Source: Bisporella sp. PMI_857 (lineage: Eukaryota; Ascomycota; Leotiomycetes; Helotiales; Helotiaceae). Taken from it: 64,000 bases of DNA. Shown piece after piece: positions 1 to 11,515 of the stretch (positions within the stretch are counted from its first letter, which is position 1; the number at the start of each line of letters is the position of its first letter). The notes under the pieces were generated by a model. The model searched no databases. It saw only the letters and a program-made list of their open reading frames with translations, and was not told the origin of the DNA. The position numbers and the translations under genes are program-made. Location of the stretch: positions 434,001 to 498,000 of the forward strand of contig JAJSPD010000028.1 of the NCBI GenBank assembly GCA_021307315.1. The letters are read 5' to 3'.

Positions 1-564
1 GCCGTCCATGACGCACAGATCAATAACTGGTGGAAGAAGTCAGTGATTTCAATGTCTCTTTCAGGTGGTAAAAGCGATGCAATCAACGCCGCTGTCGAGA
101 GCGCGGTCAACCAAGGCATATCAGTCGTCGTAGCTGCAGGAAACGCTAATGCAGACGCATCAGCATATTCGCCTGCTTCAACTGGTAAGGCAATCACAGT
201 TGGGGCCACGGATTTCAATGACAACAGAGCATCATTCTCTAATTATGGCGCTGTTCTGGATCTTTTCGCTCCTGGTGTTAATATCAAGAGTTCCTGGATT
301 GGAAATGCCGACAGCTATTCCACCCAATCTGGCACTAGCATGGGTACGTTCAAACTCCGATCTTTGGATTATCAAGTTCTGAAGCTTACTTTTCTGATAG
401 CCGCGCCTCACGTTGCTGGTCTGGTTGCTTATATCATCGCGAAAGAAAACCCTCAACCCGATCAGATCCGCAATAGGATTGTAGAGTTGGCTACAACCAA
501 TAAGGTCATTGATCCTATGGGAAGTGCCAATAGAATTGCTAACAATGGAAACGGAGTGAATTAA
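1..564 (+). CDS. Subtilisin-like serine protease (peptidase S8), 3' part
   Basis: This is the C-terminal half of a secreted proteinase K-type subtilase; the 5' end lies outside the window. The open frame runs from base 1. Visible family hallmarks are the oxyanion-hole Asn in VVAAGNANAD and the catalytic Ser in GTSM-AAPHVAGL. The Ser motif is split by a 57-nt phase-1 intron at 344-400 (GTACGT...CTGATAG). Removing it restores the canonical GTSMAAPH; leaving it in adds 19 codons without a stop. The catalytic Asp and His must lie upstream. The protein ends soon after the catalytic core, with no C-terminal extension, as is usual for fungal secreted subtilases. Its likely role is extracellular or vacuolar protein breakdown. 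Family assignment is secure; substrate and location are inferred. Confidence 0.93.
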   Translation, partial: AVHDAQINNWWKKSVISMSLSGGKSDAINAAVESAVNQGISVVVAAGNANADASAYSPASTGKAITVGATDFNDNRASFSNYGAVLDLFAPGVNIKSSWIGNADSYSTQSGTSMGTFKLRSLDYQVLKLTFLIAAPHVAGLVAYIIAKENPQPDQIRNRIVELATTNKVIDPMGSANRIANNGNGVN

Positions 565-1013
565 CAGAGTCATTCATAGTAGAATCGTGACTGCATCTAG
601 AGCTGGCATGTTCGTGGTTGGGGAATCGTCATATTGTTCATTTGCTATTTGCTGGATTTGTGCCTTCTAAGCTTTCATTTTAGGATACGAGATAGGGCTT
701 ACTGGATAATCGTATGCCAGCTTAATGTCCTATGTAATAATTAAATGCTCATAAATCCTGCTCCCATGAATATCTGTTGAGCTTATGCTGTTTACCAGCC
801 CTTTTCATGAGTGAGAAGCTCCTCTCTCTGTTAGTTGAAAGTGGAGAGGCCTTTTCGCACTCTTCTTCAGTGCAATTTATATAGACAAATATATCTGATC
901 AAAATTGATGTGTGTAATCCTTGGCATTTGTAAACATCGATAGGTAAACAAAACACCATGAAAGAAAGGCAGAGGTCAAGCTTGCATGCTTTCATTGTTA
1001 ATCAGGCGCTTCT
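565..1013. other. Convergent 3' intergenic region
   Basis: This spacer lies between the stop of the S8 protease (plus) and the stop of VMS1 (minus), so it must hold both 3' UTRs. It is AT-rich with no coding-like frame. I see nothing else in it. Confidence 0.5.
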
Positions 1014-3086
1014 CTAACTACCGGTCATCTTCTTTATTCTCTCCTCAGCGGCTCTTGCCCTTCTCTCTCTTTCCAACCTCATTCTCATCTCAGGCGTCAT
1101 GCCCCTTGCCTCCTCCTCTCGCTTCTCCTGTGCTGTTTTCTGCACTTGGCCAAGAGCCATCATCCTCGTCTTTCCCTGCGCCTTTCCCAGCGGCCCACTT
1201 TCATTGATCTTCGGCCCCTCTTCCTTCAACCTCTTTGTCTCCGCTTTCCTACGCTCTTCCTCTTTCCTGGAATCTTCCTTCTTCTCCCGTACATCCCGTT
1301 CTTCTGCTTCAGCCCTTGACATTGGAGGAGGGACATGGGCGGCTTCCCAATCGAATGGTGCCTCTCCCAGCTCCGAACGTGCTACTCGGAATGCGTCGCG
1401 CGTTGGTCGGTCGCCAGCCAGATCGAAAGGTGTCTTTCCGTCCCCATTCAAAAGCGTAGGGTTCGCTCTAGCTTTAATAAGAAGACCTGATATGAGCAGT
1501 GGCGAATTCTGACTTGATGCTAAATGTAACGGCGTTGGCGCGTGGTGATCTTTGGGATGAAAAAGAAAGTCCGGTGAGATATCATTTGACTTAAGGTAGG
1601 ATAATAGTGCTGGCACTCTGGACCGTCGCATCAGAGCTTGTATTTGAGATGTGTGGAGAATTGCAGTTTCTTCTTCTTCCGAAATTTTATGGACGGCGGA
1701 TGCCGGTTTATGAGCCTTTGCAGCTGCCTGTTTTGCAGATTCTTCGGATGACGCTTTTGCGGCTGCTATTGCAGCTTCATCAACTTCTAGTACCTTCACA
1801 CGAGTGAGCTCTACGAACGATCGCATAAGCTCGTTTTGTGTTGCACGTCTCGTGCTAAATGGAAATCCATGTATCCGTGAATCGTTCTGCCGCAGAACTT
1901 GATCCTCATACGGACCGAATAGAGTTCTCCTATTAGTATTGCCCGTTGCTCGTACGAAAAGCAGTTCAGAGGTATCAATCATCCCTCTCCAATCATTGAG
2001 TAATAAGCGGACCTCCTCAGTTAATGCTTGCTCGTTGTATCGTCGCAGACTCGAACCTGCTGAATGCGCAGCTCCCTTGGATGCATCGCTTGCAGATTGT
2101 GCACCACCTTGCTTTCGACGTGTGGTATAACGGTGGAAAGTCTTGTGTGCGAGCACCGTAGCCTCTTTCGTAAGAGGACCACTTCCCGAATGTTTGGTTT
2201 GCTTGGGTGTCAAAGAGACAATCATGGCGGCAAAGTGGCCACCTCCAATCATGCAAAGAAATACATGAGGTTCTTTATATGTCTCAGGCAATGGTAAACC
2301 ATTCCCTGTATTGACTGGAATTTTTGTAACAGGTTTTGGTGCAAGTTGCTTCCGCTGAATCGTATCAAGGATGGTAGCCTCTTTTTCTTGCTCTGCATTT
2401 GTGAAGATAGCTCTATAAAATCCAAGATACGTATCTGTGGGTAAAAGTGGTGTTGTAAACCAGTACAAAGGAGCTTTGCCTGAGACTCGATTCCTTTCAT
2501 TTGACACTATATCATCGTCGGCCGCCTTGGTGCTTGTTATCGCAGCTTGCTTCTTCAACAACGAACTCAAAACATTTTCCTTATGTGCCGGCCTATTCTC
2601 ATCGTCCTCGGAGTCCTCAGAATCAGAACCTGATAAACTTTCGTCAAGATCTGGACATCTTTAGTCGAGCTCCAGTAACCAACACAATTGCGCCTTACCT
2701 CCGACCAACTTCTCAAAATCCGCTTCTGTCACAGGTGTTCCGCCGCGCAACTTCTGCTTCAAATTGTAAGCATGGAAATCCGACCTGATATGACTTCGCT
2801 GATCCCCGACTGTGAGAAATGTAGTCCCGCAGAGTGAGCAGGTCTGCGATCCAATACTGCCATTTTCTGGTGGCAGGGTGTTACTGGATTCAGTTGATTT
2901 TTTGGTGGGTTCTTGTCTTGGGTCACTCTCCGTATGATCTTTAGGTATCAGGCTCGAAAGGATGTCCTTCGGAACATCATAAACTATTGGTAGTTCAGTA
3001 ATGTTGTCTGGATGGAGGGGTAGTCAAGATCTTTGCTATTCACCATAGAGCGGCCGTCGTGTTACTTGTTCTTTCCTTTGGTCCAT
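1014..3086 (-). CDS. VMS1: Vms1/ANKZF1 peptidyl-tRNA hydrolase of ribosome quality control
   Basis: Vms1 releases nascent chains from peptidyl-tRNA on stalled 60S subunits and links to Cdc48/p97. The model is complement(1014..2650, 2699..3007, 3044..3086), 662 aa, with introns of 48 and 36 nt, both phase 1. Domains in order: an N-terminal RPLYDN...LPIVYDVP stretch typical of fungal Vms1; a C2H2-type finger with C71, C74, H87, H93; a long acidic linker (DLDESLSGSDSEDSEDDEN); the VLRF1 release-factor-like domain, about 245-410, with the conserved glutamine Q298 in RRKQGGAQS; ankyrin repeats, about 460-545 (TPLHLASS...NPTLLNGDGKTPFDLA); a charged coiled coil; and a C-terminal Arg-rich helix (MRLERERRARAAEERI) that fits a VCP-interacting motif. 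The start at 3086 is the first ATG in frame with the conserved N-terminus. It shares a 623-bp divergent promoter region with the next gene. Confidence 0.93.
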
Positions 3087-3709
3087 GATGATGATGAAAA
3101 TAAGGATTGTCACAGTGTTTCGCAACAGCTTTCGCAGATATTATATCCTATATTCTCATTGAGTCAGACGGCGAGCAACTAACATTCAAAAGACAAGGCT
3201 GTGATGCGAGAGAGTTTCTTATCGGTCGGGGATAAGATCGCCGATAAAATAGTAACGAATATGTGCCAAGGATTGGATTGGTTCCCCCCTGACTTGTGAC
3301 GTAGGCATTGCTTGAGCGGCCCAAGCTTCCTCGCCTTCTGGGCCTAGGTAGCTACTTGAAGCTTTTCCCTACCATAGCAATTTTGGGTAAGCATTGAACC
3401 ATTGCTCATTTACATCTTCCAACGCAGCAGTGATCTTCAGGTGTTAAAATTTAATCTACTTCCTGCGAAAGGATTTCCTGTTGTTCCCCAACTCAAAAAC
3501 GCACATGCCATACCACAAAGTAGGGCTTGAAAGCGCGGGGAAAACGCGCCACTGACTCTTCCTTCCTAGCCCTGACGTATGCTCATCTATGTTTATGAGC
3601 TTCCGTCATTAGGTTCGAGAAGTTGACATTGATAATTGGTTCTGCATACTCCCCACGACAAATCTCTCATAGCTTTCAATTACAACTCTCATCCTAGAAC
3701 AAAATCATC
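3087..3709. promoter_or_regulatory. Divergent intergenic promoter region
   Basis: These 623 bp separate the ATG of VMS1 (minus) from the ATG of the HAM1-like gene (plus), so both promoters and 5' UTRs must lie here. No convincing TATA box or conserved operator could be picked out by eye, and no coding-like frame is present. Confidence 0.5.
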
Positions 3710-5982
3710 ATGTCGTCGTGCTTTGGATCAAGGAAAAAGGATGCTGACAGGCAGCCTTTACTTCCTGTCTATGAAGATGATACCCGGCTCCAACGCGCCG
3801 CTCATCAAAAGTTGCACAGCTATCAGATGCTTCGAGCTTTGTCAAAAGGGTTTATGCCATCGACTGAACAGACCATTGCCAACTTGCGCACCTTACTAGC
3901 CTCTGACATCTTAAATCCAGAAATTGCAGGATTGAGCGATAGTGGAAGGAGACTGATGAAATATACGAAACAATGGCTAATAGAGTTCATCGAGCTTTTG
4001 AGAAACAAGAACGACAAAGATCAAATCCAGGACTTTATATGGTTTTTGATCCATGCCAGAATGGAAGTGCATACTGGTGACTTAATCTCGACGGCGACAA
4101 ATACAAGAGCAAAAGCAGATGCATCGGCTGGTAGGCTTGTCGAACTTGTTTGAAAGAAACTGCTAATGTAAATACAGCGTATGAAAGTATTAGAACTGTT
4201 GGAAGCCTTCTGCTGACCAACTCTGACTTTCGAATTTTCCTATCCGACCTCAATACAATTGGTCGACATGTCTTTGCGGACACTGCAAACACATTATCTA
4301 CCGTAGCTGAAGATGCTGCAAAACAAATAGAACCCTCTGCCGAGGAGAGCCAGGTCGCTAATGATCCAAATGCGGACCCGGATCCTGTCTCAAAGCAGGA
4401 TCTTGAGAACGAAGCGGCAGAAATAACAGATGTGATTTCCAATGGCCTCAGGAAAACGGGCCGAGAGGCTGGACACAGCATACAAGAGAACATTTCGGGT
4501 AGCCAAAAAGATACATTAACTACTAGGCTTAAGGCCACCGTCACAAAGCTGCGGAAGAGGAATGACTATTCAGAGTCCGTCTCAACCATTGGCCTTCTCA
4601 TTCAGCGGTATACGAAGGTCTATTCTAGGGCTGTGGATGACGCAATAAGTGCCGTGCAAGAGGATGTGGACACAAATGAGGAGCTTGACCGAACTATTAA
4701 GAATGGCTGGTCATTACTCAGCTCCTTCGGTGACAAGGAAGCGTGGCAAGCCTTAGAAGAGCGAGTGGATAAGGTGATTTCACATGCTAAGAAGGATCCC
4801 GAATTTGAGGACATAATGATGGAAGTCTCGGCTTCCGTTCAGAAGATGCTTACAGATCCCGACTTCTACGATTCCGCAAATCGGAAAACCGAAGAGGTGA
4901 AGGAGAAGTCAAAAGAAGTAGGAACAAAGTCGCCATTGAGGCAAGATATTGACGAGCTATTCAAACAAATTAGAGTTGTCTTCAACTCAGTAATCATTGA
5001 CTCGGATGTGTCAAAACTCCTTGCGACAACCCTTAAGTTATGGGATATACTCTCTCCAGCTCATAGCGCAACGAACCCAGAACTTTTTACCGATACTTAC
5101 ACCGTGTTTATTCCGCTCCTTATCCAATCCATTCAATACGTTCCTATCCCCCGCCTCGAAATTGCAGTACCAGAGATCGATCTTCTTCTTGAAAATCTTA
5201 TTCTGGAGCCTGGACGAACAATCAATAATACATCTTTCCTACCATTTCGTTTGAAAGTGGAGACTTTTAATGACCTATCCATTAGAAAGGCTCGATTTGG
5301 TACTGTTAGTTCACTAAAGACGATTATAACTATTAAGGTTCAAGGACTGTCCATTAGAGCTGACGAGGTCGGTTTTTGGTTCCGTGCTCATAAAGGGCTA
5401 GTTCGGCTTGCCGACGAAGGAATCGCGTCCTTCGAGCTTGATGACAGGGGTATTGATGTTGAATTCGATGTTGAGGTGGGCAAAGAGCGTCTCGAGAAGA
5501 TTCTTTCCTTGCGAAATGTCCGTGTCAAGATTCACCATCTCTCATATACCCTCCGCAAATCGAAGTTTGCATGCCTAGCTTGGATTTTTAAGCCTTTACT
5601 CAGACCTATCTTCCGCAGAGTTCTGGAGCGTCAACTCGCTACTGCAATCGAAAATTTCTTCCATGCCGCGAATAGAGAATTATTGTTCGCAAGAGAGCGA
5701 CTTAGAGCTACACAAATCAGTGATCCAAAAGACTTGAGGACATTTGTCAAGGCAGTTATTACGCGCTTGACTCCAGTGGAGGATCCTGATTTATACAGCA
5801 GCATTGGCATCACTAGTGGAAGCAACGAGAGAGGCAATATATTTGCTGGCAAATATGCGCCAGGAAGTGTGGTGAAGCTCTGGAATGAGGAAGCTACAAG
5901 AGCAGGTGATGTAGTGGATGACCACGCAAAGAGGGGATGGAGGAACGAGATATTTGATGTACAAAGTGTAAATCTTTTCTGA
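3710..5982 (+). CDS. HAM1-like (DUF4449/DUF5923-type) lipid-binding-fold protein
   Basis: 741-aa cytoplasmic protein in two exons (3710..4130, 4178..5982) with a 47-nt phase-1 intron; splicing joins ...KADASA to AYESIRTVGSLL. It matches the fungal HAM1-like family by layout: a charged helical N-terminal half (LQRAAHQKLHSYQMLRALS, ...TVGSLLLTNSDFRIFLSDL) and a C-terminal half like the BPI/SMP-type fold (YVPIPRLEIAVPEIDLLLENLILE, ...SLRNVRVKIHHLSYTLRKS, FKPLLRPIFRRVLERQLATAIENF). The family is found across fungi and is thought to bind lipids; exact function is not established. No signal peptide: the protein begins MSSCFGSRKK, so N-terminal lipidation or cytosolic location is possible. Length is near the lower end for the family. 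The name HAM1 here is unrelated to the inosine triphosphatase of the same name. Confidence 0.82.
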
Positions 5983-6625
5983 GCACGAACCAATGGTATG
6001 CGGCGCAAGTATATGATGCTGCCTGGAACAAGTTTTGCAGAAATTCATGGACTTGCAGATATTTATGAATAATGTATACGCACATTGAAGCGGAAACAGA
6101 GAGTATGGATGTCCTATCATATGGTCAATCAATGGCTGCTACATGAACAAAATAACGTACAGAATCTAAACTTCCTACGTGTCGTGCCTTGCATAACTAG
6201 CTCCCTTTCGCAGCCATCGAATGACCCATTTAGACTGTCTGTGATACTGCACGTGAATTACATGATACCCTCCACAGCAAGGATCCAACTAAGGATGAAA
6301 TGAATAATTCTAACATATGATGTCTTATACTCAATAGATTCCCATTATTTATTCTTGGCCAACACAATACCTCTCCTTGAAATTCGTTGGAAACTGGGAA
6401 GTGGTAGCCTTTGTAGAGCATTCTTTCGAAAAGACAATTACTCAGGATATAGAGCACGGGTACGATGATGATCGCATTTATGAGCTTCGTGGTCTAAATT
6501 CCCATTTAGAGAAATAAGTAAGACCCTACTAATAAGTTCAAATACATTTGCATTACAGATATCCAAGAAAGCTGCACTCAAACAAGCAAGTTTTCCTATC
6601 ACCATCACCACGCCATCCTCACTGC
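5983..6625. other. Convergent 3' intergenic region
   Basis: AT-rich spacer between the stop of the HAM1-like gene (plus) and the stop of the 111-aa gene (minus). Short open frames on both strands lack coding character. I see nothing specific in it. Confidence 0.45.
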
Positions 6626-7093
6626 TCACAAGACCACCCTCCTGTCGACTCCCCATCCACACTCATCACAGTGCGGAACATCTCGCAAGCTCAGCTCCTT
6701 GAACTCCGGTAACTTCCTAATCTCCGCATAATCCAGATGGTCCGTTTTCAAATGGTGTGCTGTAGCTTTAGTCACCATGGCTTGCTTTTCATACCGGAGC
6801 TGATCGATGTCGCGCATCATGATTAGTAACTCTTTGCCTTCTTCGGGCTTGCTACTTCATGTCAGCATAAACATCTTACCTTTATATCACCTCAATTCTG
6901 ATGGCATCCCATATTCATGATGGTTTTGTGTGAGGAGAGTATTGTGCAGTCTGAGTAGCGGGGAGCATGTGGAAGTAACATACTGTGGTTTTTCGCAGTC
7001 ATAATCGAGCATGAATTCGGTGAGATTCGCATATCCATTATCTTTAAGCCATTGCTCATCGGTTTTCTGTGAAGGTGGTATTCTCTCCATCAT
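6626..7093 (-). CDS. Small conserved-looking protein with C-terminal CxxC
   Basis: The model is complement(6626..6851, 6984..7093), 111 aa, with a 132-nt phase-2 intron (donor GTATGT, branch-like GCTGAC, acceptor TAG). I do not recognise the family. The protein is hydrophilic and mostly helical in appearance (DEQWLKDNGYANLTEFMLDY; ELLIMMRDIDQLRYEKQAM) and ends in VPHCDECGWGVDRRVVL, with one CxxC pair that could be half of a metal site. There is no signal peptide or membrane segment. The clean splice signals, the continuous frame over the joint and the fungal-style start support a real gene. An orphan or lineage-restricted gene is likely. Confidence 0.6.
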
Positions 7094-7419
7094 CCGCTTC
7101 TCTCAATATCTTCAAGCTTGTGATTGGATGGCTAGTTTCCAAGCCGGGATTTATTCTACTTTTGCGCAAAATTAAAAGAAACCAATGTTTGAACAAGAAA
7201 GAGTCGAAAAAGGGGCATTATGCGAATCTCTGTGTTCTTTGTTAATGCCCAGACAAAGCCATTGGAATGTGCCATCACGTGTTTTACCGTTTGCATCTCA
7301 AGAACACGATTTACGTAACATGAGCTGAAGGCATTTAGGGTTTAGTACCACGCCAAAAGTTATTCGACTCGCTTCTCACGTGAATTTTTCTGTGAAGTCA
7401 TTTGGTAGCTTGTCCATCT
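7094..7419. other. Intergenic region between two minus-strand genes
   Basis: 326 bp between the ATG of the 111-aa gene and the stop of the Ecm33-like gene. It should hold the promoter of the former and the terminator of the latter. No distinct motif was seen. Confidence 0.4.
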
Positions 7420-8591
7420 TTATATTAAAATCTGTGTAAGAGCTATTGCAGTCGAAAAGAGCAAGACACCCGAATATCCGACATAAGCTACGCTCCCGGC
7501 TTCGGATCTGAAACTTTAGTCAGCAAGCGACATAATGGTGCCTAGGGAGGAGCAAACTCACTTTGATGAAGCGGACTGAGATTCTGAAGCGGTACCCGTT
7601 GAGGTGGTGGAAGTGCTGGACGAGCCATCACTTGATGCCGTATTTTGTGCCGGGTCTGAAGAGTTGAAGCTGTTATTCTCGTACGGAGTACTACAAGTGA
7701 ATCCTACACCGGCATCGTACTCCTTTGGTGTGAAGGTGAGAGCGGAGAATTTTGCGCCTAACGCTGTGCAATTGATATCTCCAGTAGAAAACACATCGAT
7801 ATATGATACGGTTTTTAATGCCGGTAGGTCGATTCTGGTAGTAAAATTTAGCATATCTTGCTCAACAATTATAGCGTGGATTGAAAGATTGTTGGTTCCG
7901 TGCTGCGGGATAGATAAGACAACCTACTCGTCAAAATTGCCATGAAGGTAAATCCCACCAGTAACATTTGACAATGCCGGCAACGTTAGGTTTGTGACTC
8001 CGTATGAGTCTACTATGGCAAGGTCTCCGCTGATAGTATTGAGCTTTCTTTAAAAGGCAGCACGTCAGTATTTACCTTCTCATGAAAATACAGCTTACGG
8101 TATGTAGATGAAAGGAATTAGGAAATCTGGAGGCTCACGGAAATGATATACTGGTCAACTTGTTCAGATATCCAAAAAGCATACCACTCGTAGTGTCTGT
8201 TGTGTTCTCTAGATCCGGCATGGAGACAGATGTCACACCGTCATCAACCCGATCAGAGCCTTTCAACTTCGGCAAAAGATATCCTGAACTAAACCGTCCT
8301 AGAGATTTAGTACCAGGCATTTCAAAAGGCCCAGTAAAGTTGTGGTCAATGAAGAACATGAAATTGAGCTTTGGGCATGTGGAGTAAAAGTCGACATCAG
8401 TCTGGTTCACAATTTTTACGATGAGCTCGTCGCATGATAGTGCATCTTGTGCTATTACGAAGATAGTCGGGTTAGCTCTTGGGCGAAATACAGATATCAA
8501 GACATTGGAGTTATAGATCTTGTGGCGTACCGGAAACACCAGCGATAGCTGATAATAGCCCTGAAAAGAGCAGAAACCCGGTTTTGAACAT
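7420..8591 (-). CDS. Ecm33/Sps2-like GPI-anchored cell-wall protein, short form
   Basis: Five exons, complement(7420..7507, 7562..7834, 7928..8047, 8139..8451, 8531..8591), 284 aa; introns of 79, 91, 93 and 54 nt. The N-terminus MFKTGFLLFSGLLSAIAG is a signal peptide, probably cut after VSA at about residue 21. The body shows the receptor-L/Ecm33 pattern of short repeats (ISFPKLNTISGDLAIVDSYG, LTLPALSNVTGGIYLHGNFD, IDLPALKTVSYIDVFSTGDINCTAL). A Ser/Thr-rich stretch follows, then a hydrophobic tail (GVLLFSTAIALTQILI) that fits a GPI-attachment signal. Family members act in cell-wall integrity at the plasma membrane or wall. At 284 aa it is clearly shorter than typical Ecm33 (about 400 aa), with fewer repeats, so I read it as a divergent paralogue and give no symbol. 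Confidence 0.85.
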
Positions 8592-11515
8592 GTTGGCTTT
8601 TCTCAGAAATAAGGATATAAACGAAGGTATCGGCCTGTAATATCAGGCACAAAAAAATCCAAATTCAAATCTAAAGGAACAAGATAACAAAAGGCGAGTA
8701 GTGAATCCCATCATGTCAGAGTGGTGAATCATATAGGGAGCGTGTGGCAACCGATATGATTTTCTTCGTGTTCGGCTATGTCTCCTCATTAGTATCAATT
8801 AATTTCCCTTACGAGCATCGCAAGGCGACTTGTCGAGGCTACGGACTAGGGTCTCATCTGGGCTCGCTACCATAGTCTTGAGTGCTGCATTAGTGCGGCG
8901 CAGTGACTTGGCGTTGTGCCAATTGCGCTTTTAAGATAAGGCTGAGGGTACTCGGTGATTAACGGTGTATAGTCATGTTCTTCGGCCTTTCGAGATGGTC
9001 TAGGCTTTGCTTTTGCCCAGCATAACCGTGGCATGGATGATTTGCCTTCCTTCCCCTTGAAGACCAAAGTGAGGCAAGAAGAATCCAAGCAAGGATCAAC
9101 TCCTTTTTTTTTATTTCAAGTACAATTTATATTGAACACAGAAAATCATAGCAAATTGTATTGCTAATTTGAATCCAGGAGATAACCTTGTGTAATTTTC
9201 TTTCTCCTGTTAACTGGGCCTTTTTTAACAGTGTGTAGTTTTAGCGTTCCCTGTCTTGGCGCTGTTGTGGTCTTATTATCCTTTATATGGCCAAGCCCTT
9301 GCCATAGTTCGGACGCGATCCGGGAGATATTAGCGCTTGTCTTTCCACTTTGGAAATGCAGCGAAAGACAAGGGATGGGACACACAATTAGTATTGCAAT
9401 CATTTTGAGGCTTCTTGAATCAGTGGTGGTCTCCAGAGCTGCAAGCATAGACATGATACTAAAACTAGACTTTCTGAATGATCTGCAGAACAATTGTTCC
9501 CTCTCGGCGCCACCATCTATGTTGTTTAATAGACAATAGGTAGAAAAGCCAGCGAATACTGTGATAGCACTATTGATGGAGCGAACCTTGAGTAAAGTAA
9601 TATACCACCCATTTATACGCCGATGGCCACTCCCAAGAATGAGAATTCCTTAACCCGCATATCCCATACAGGCGGCCCCCAAGTCGCGAGAATGAATAAG
9701 TACCTCTAAGTCTAAGAAGCGGAGAAACCAATGAGCTGGTTTTTGGTACGGTTACTACTTTGCACAATTTGCAATTCTGTCAATATTGACGTAATTGTGA
9801 GACAATGAAGTAAACTTACTATTCAGGAAATTAATTAATGCTTGCTTTGCTTTGAAACCTCCAACTTGTACTAAATGGTAAAACGAAAATGGAATTATAC
9901 GTGCCAGCAAAGGAAAAATGAGTGTTGTCACATAACACAAGGCCACAAAGCTGTTGGTTGCAGTATAGTATCGCAGCGATATACTTAGTAAAAGCTTAAC
10001 TATTTTGAATGCCATATTTTCCCTTTCTTTAAAGCCTTGCCTATTACAAGTTTACCGTACACGCAGCAAGGATAAGAAAGGACGCTGCTTGTCTACAAAG
10101 CGAACTACTTCCGTTGTTGCTTTTTCAGCCAAAGGTATTTTAGGCAATTCTAGTGCTTGAGCGTCGGTATCCTCGCTGCAATAGCGTAAGCTGTCTGTAT
10201 TAAACCGGAATAATAAAATGCTGCGTTTTGTTTAGTATTTTTGTGTAAGTTAGTAAGTAGTAATGCTTAAGAAAAGATCACGGCAACGAAGTTGACTAGG
10301 AGTGAGTTGCAGCTGTTTTTACACCTCTTCCCCCTAAAGTGTGTAAAGAATGCAAAAGAGCGCTAACCTCTAAAGAAGGAAGTACTTGCTTCCACTAGCT
10401 ATCGTGAGGCCGATGGAGGTGATAGCAAATGGAATGAAGAATATGGCAAAAAAAGAGGAACTTGATCCAGAGGGAGTAGGAAAGCGTAATCTTGTCTCTC
10501 AAGGTCACGATCTATATCTTGATTAGTGGTCCAGTTCCGCAATCGAAAGAAAGCAGAAGCGGTATAGAGCAGGTATTCACGGGAATCTTCGAGATTGCTT
10601 GACATATTGCGGCCAGCTGTCTTTGAAACTTAACAACGACCTCTGAGGTGATCAATATGTTGCCAACCACGACTTTCCTAGTAAACAATACCTCGAAAAT
10701 CTCAATGTAAGTGATGAAAGAAAGTAAAGGGGAGAGGAAAATCAGATTGCTGCTTTGAATAGTTGAAGCTGGTTGATAGTACATAATTAAAGTGTTACCC
10801 AACCACAGCCCATCGAGGATATTGCGCAATTCCTACGTAATTATTTGCGAAGCCGTTGGCTTCCTAATGTTTTGGCTAAAAATGAAGCCGAGTGTTTACC
10901 TTGCACATGTTACATGTATAAATTAAAGATTCATCAGGATTTGCCGCATGTGGCGCGAAAAGGTGTGCCGCTGCGGCATACTTTGTGTGAGATCACCACT
11001 TTCTATGACCAACTTGCCAAAAAAATAATATAAATACAACAAGTTATTCCTTGCTCTTTTGATTTAAATACAGATAGACTTAGTAGGTCTTAGTAGTTTA
11101 ATCATTCCTTCGCGCTTTTCTTTGTTATAGGTCTGGCAATTTAGGATTAGTGAAATCAACCCGGAAGCTCACGGAAGTTTAAAATTAATTACCCCGACCA
11201 AGACCCTCTTGCTAATCTGTCTGGTTCACTTATATATTTAGCTCTTGTTAATTTGCTAATTGGATCGTAGCATCTAGAATTCTTAGAATTCTTTGGCAGA
11301 ATTGCTAACCCTTACGCCTTTTCTCTTTTCGCTTAGTGATTATTCCCCCCCTTTCGACATCCCCTGGCTCCTTCTATTTTCACTTGCAATTTCTAACGTT
11401 ACGCCTCTCCTTATAGTACAAAATTTATACAAATTTCGCTAGTCCGCTCTTCGCCTTAACCCGGTAGATCAATCCTTTTTCATCACGCCTCACACTCACC
11501 ATATTTTTCATAAAT
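8592..11515. other. Gene-poor AT-rich stretch with weak ORF remnants
   Basis: About 2.9 kb with no gene I can support. On the minus strand, 9164-9493 has a stretch (AALETTTDSRSLKMIAIL) faintly like the C-terminal helix region of fungal CorA-like or ankyrin-linked proteins. 9755-10015 and 10399-10829 hold hydrophobic short frames (KIVKLLLSISLRYYT; LLSFITYIEIFEVLF). These have no consistent splice pattern and could be fragments of decayed membrane-protein genes. Treat the block as relic-bearing intergenic DNA. Confidence 0.35.

Noticed and set aside
9755..10829. Hydrophobic minus-strand frames suggesting a multi-exon membrane protein
   Set aside because: The frames share no workable splice scheme, have AT-rich composition and show no recognisable motif.
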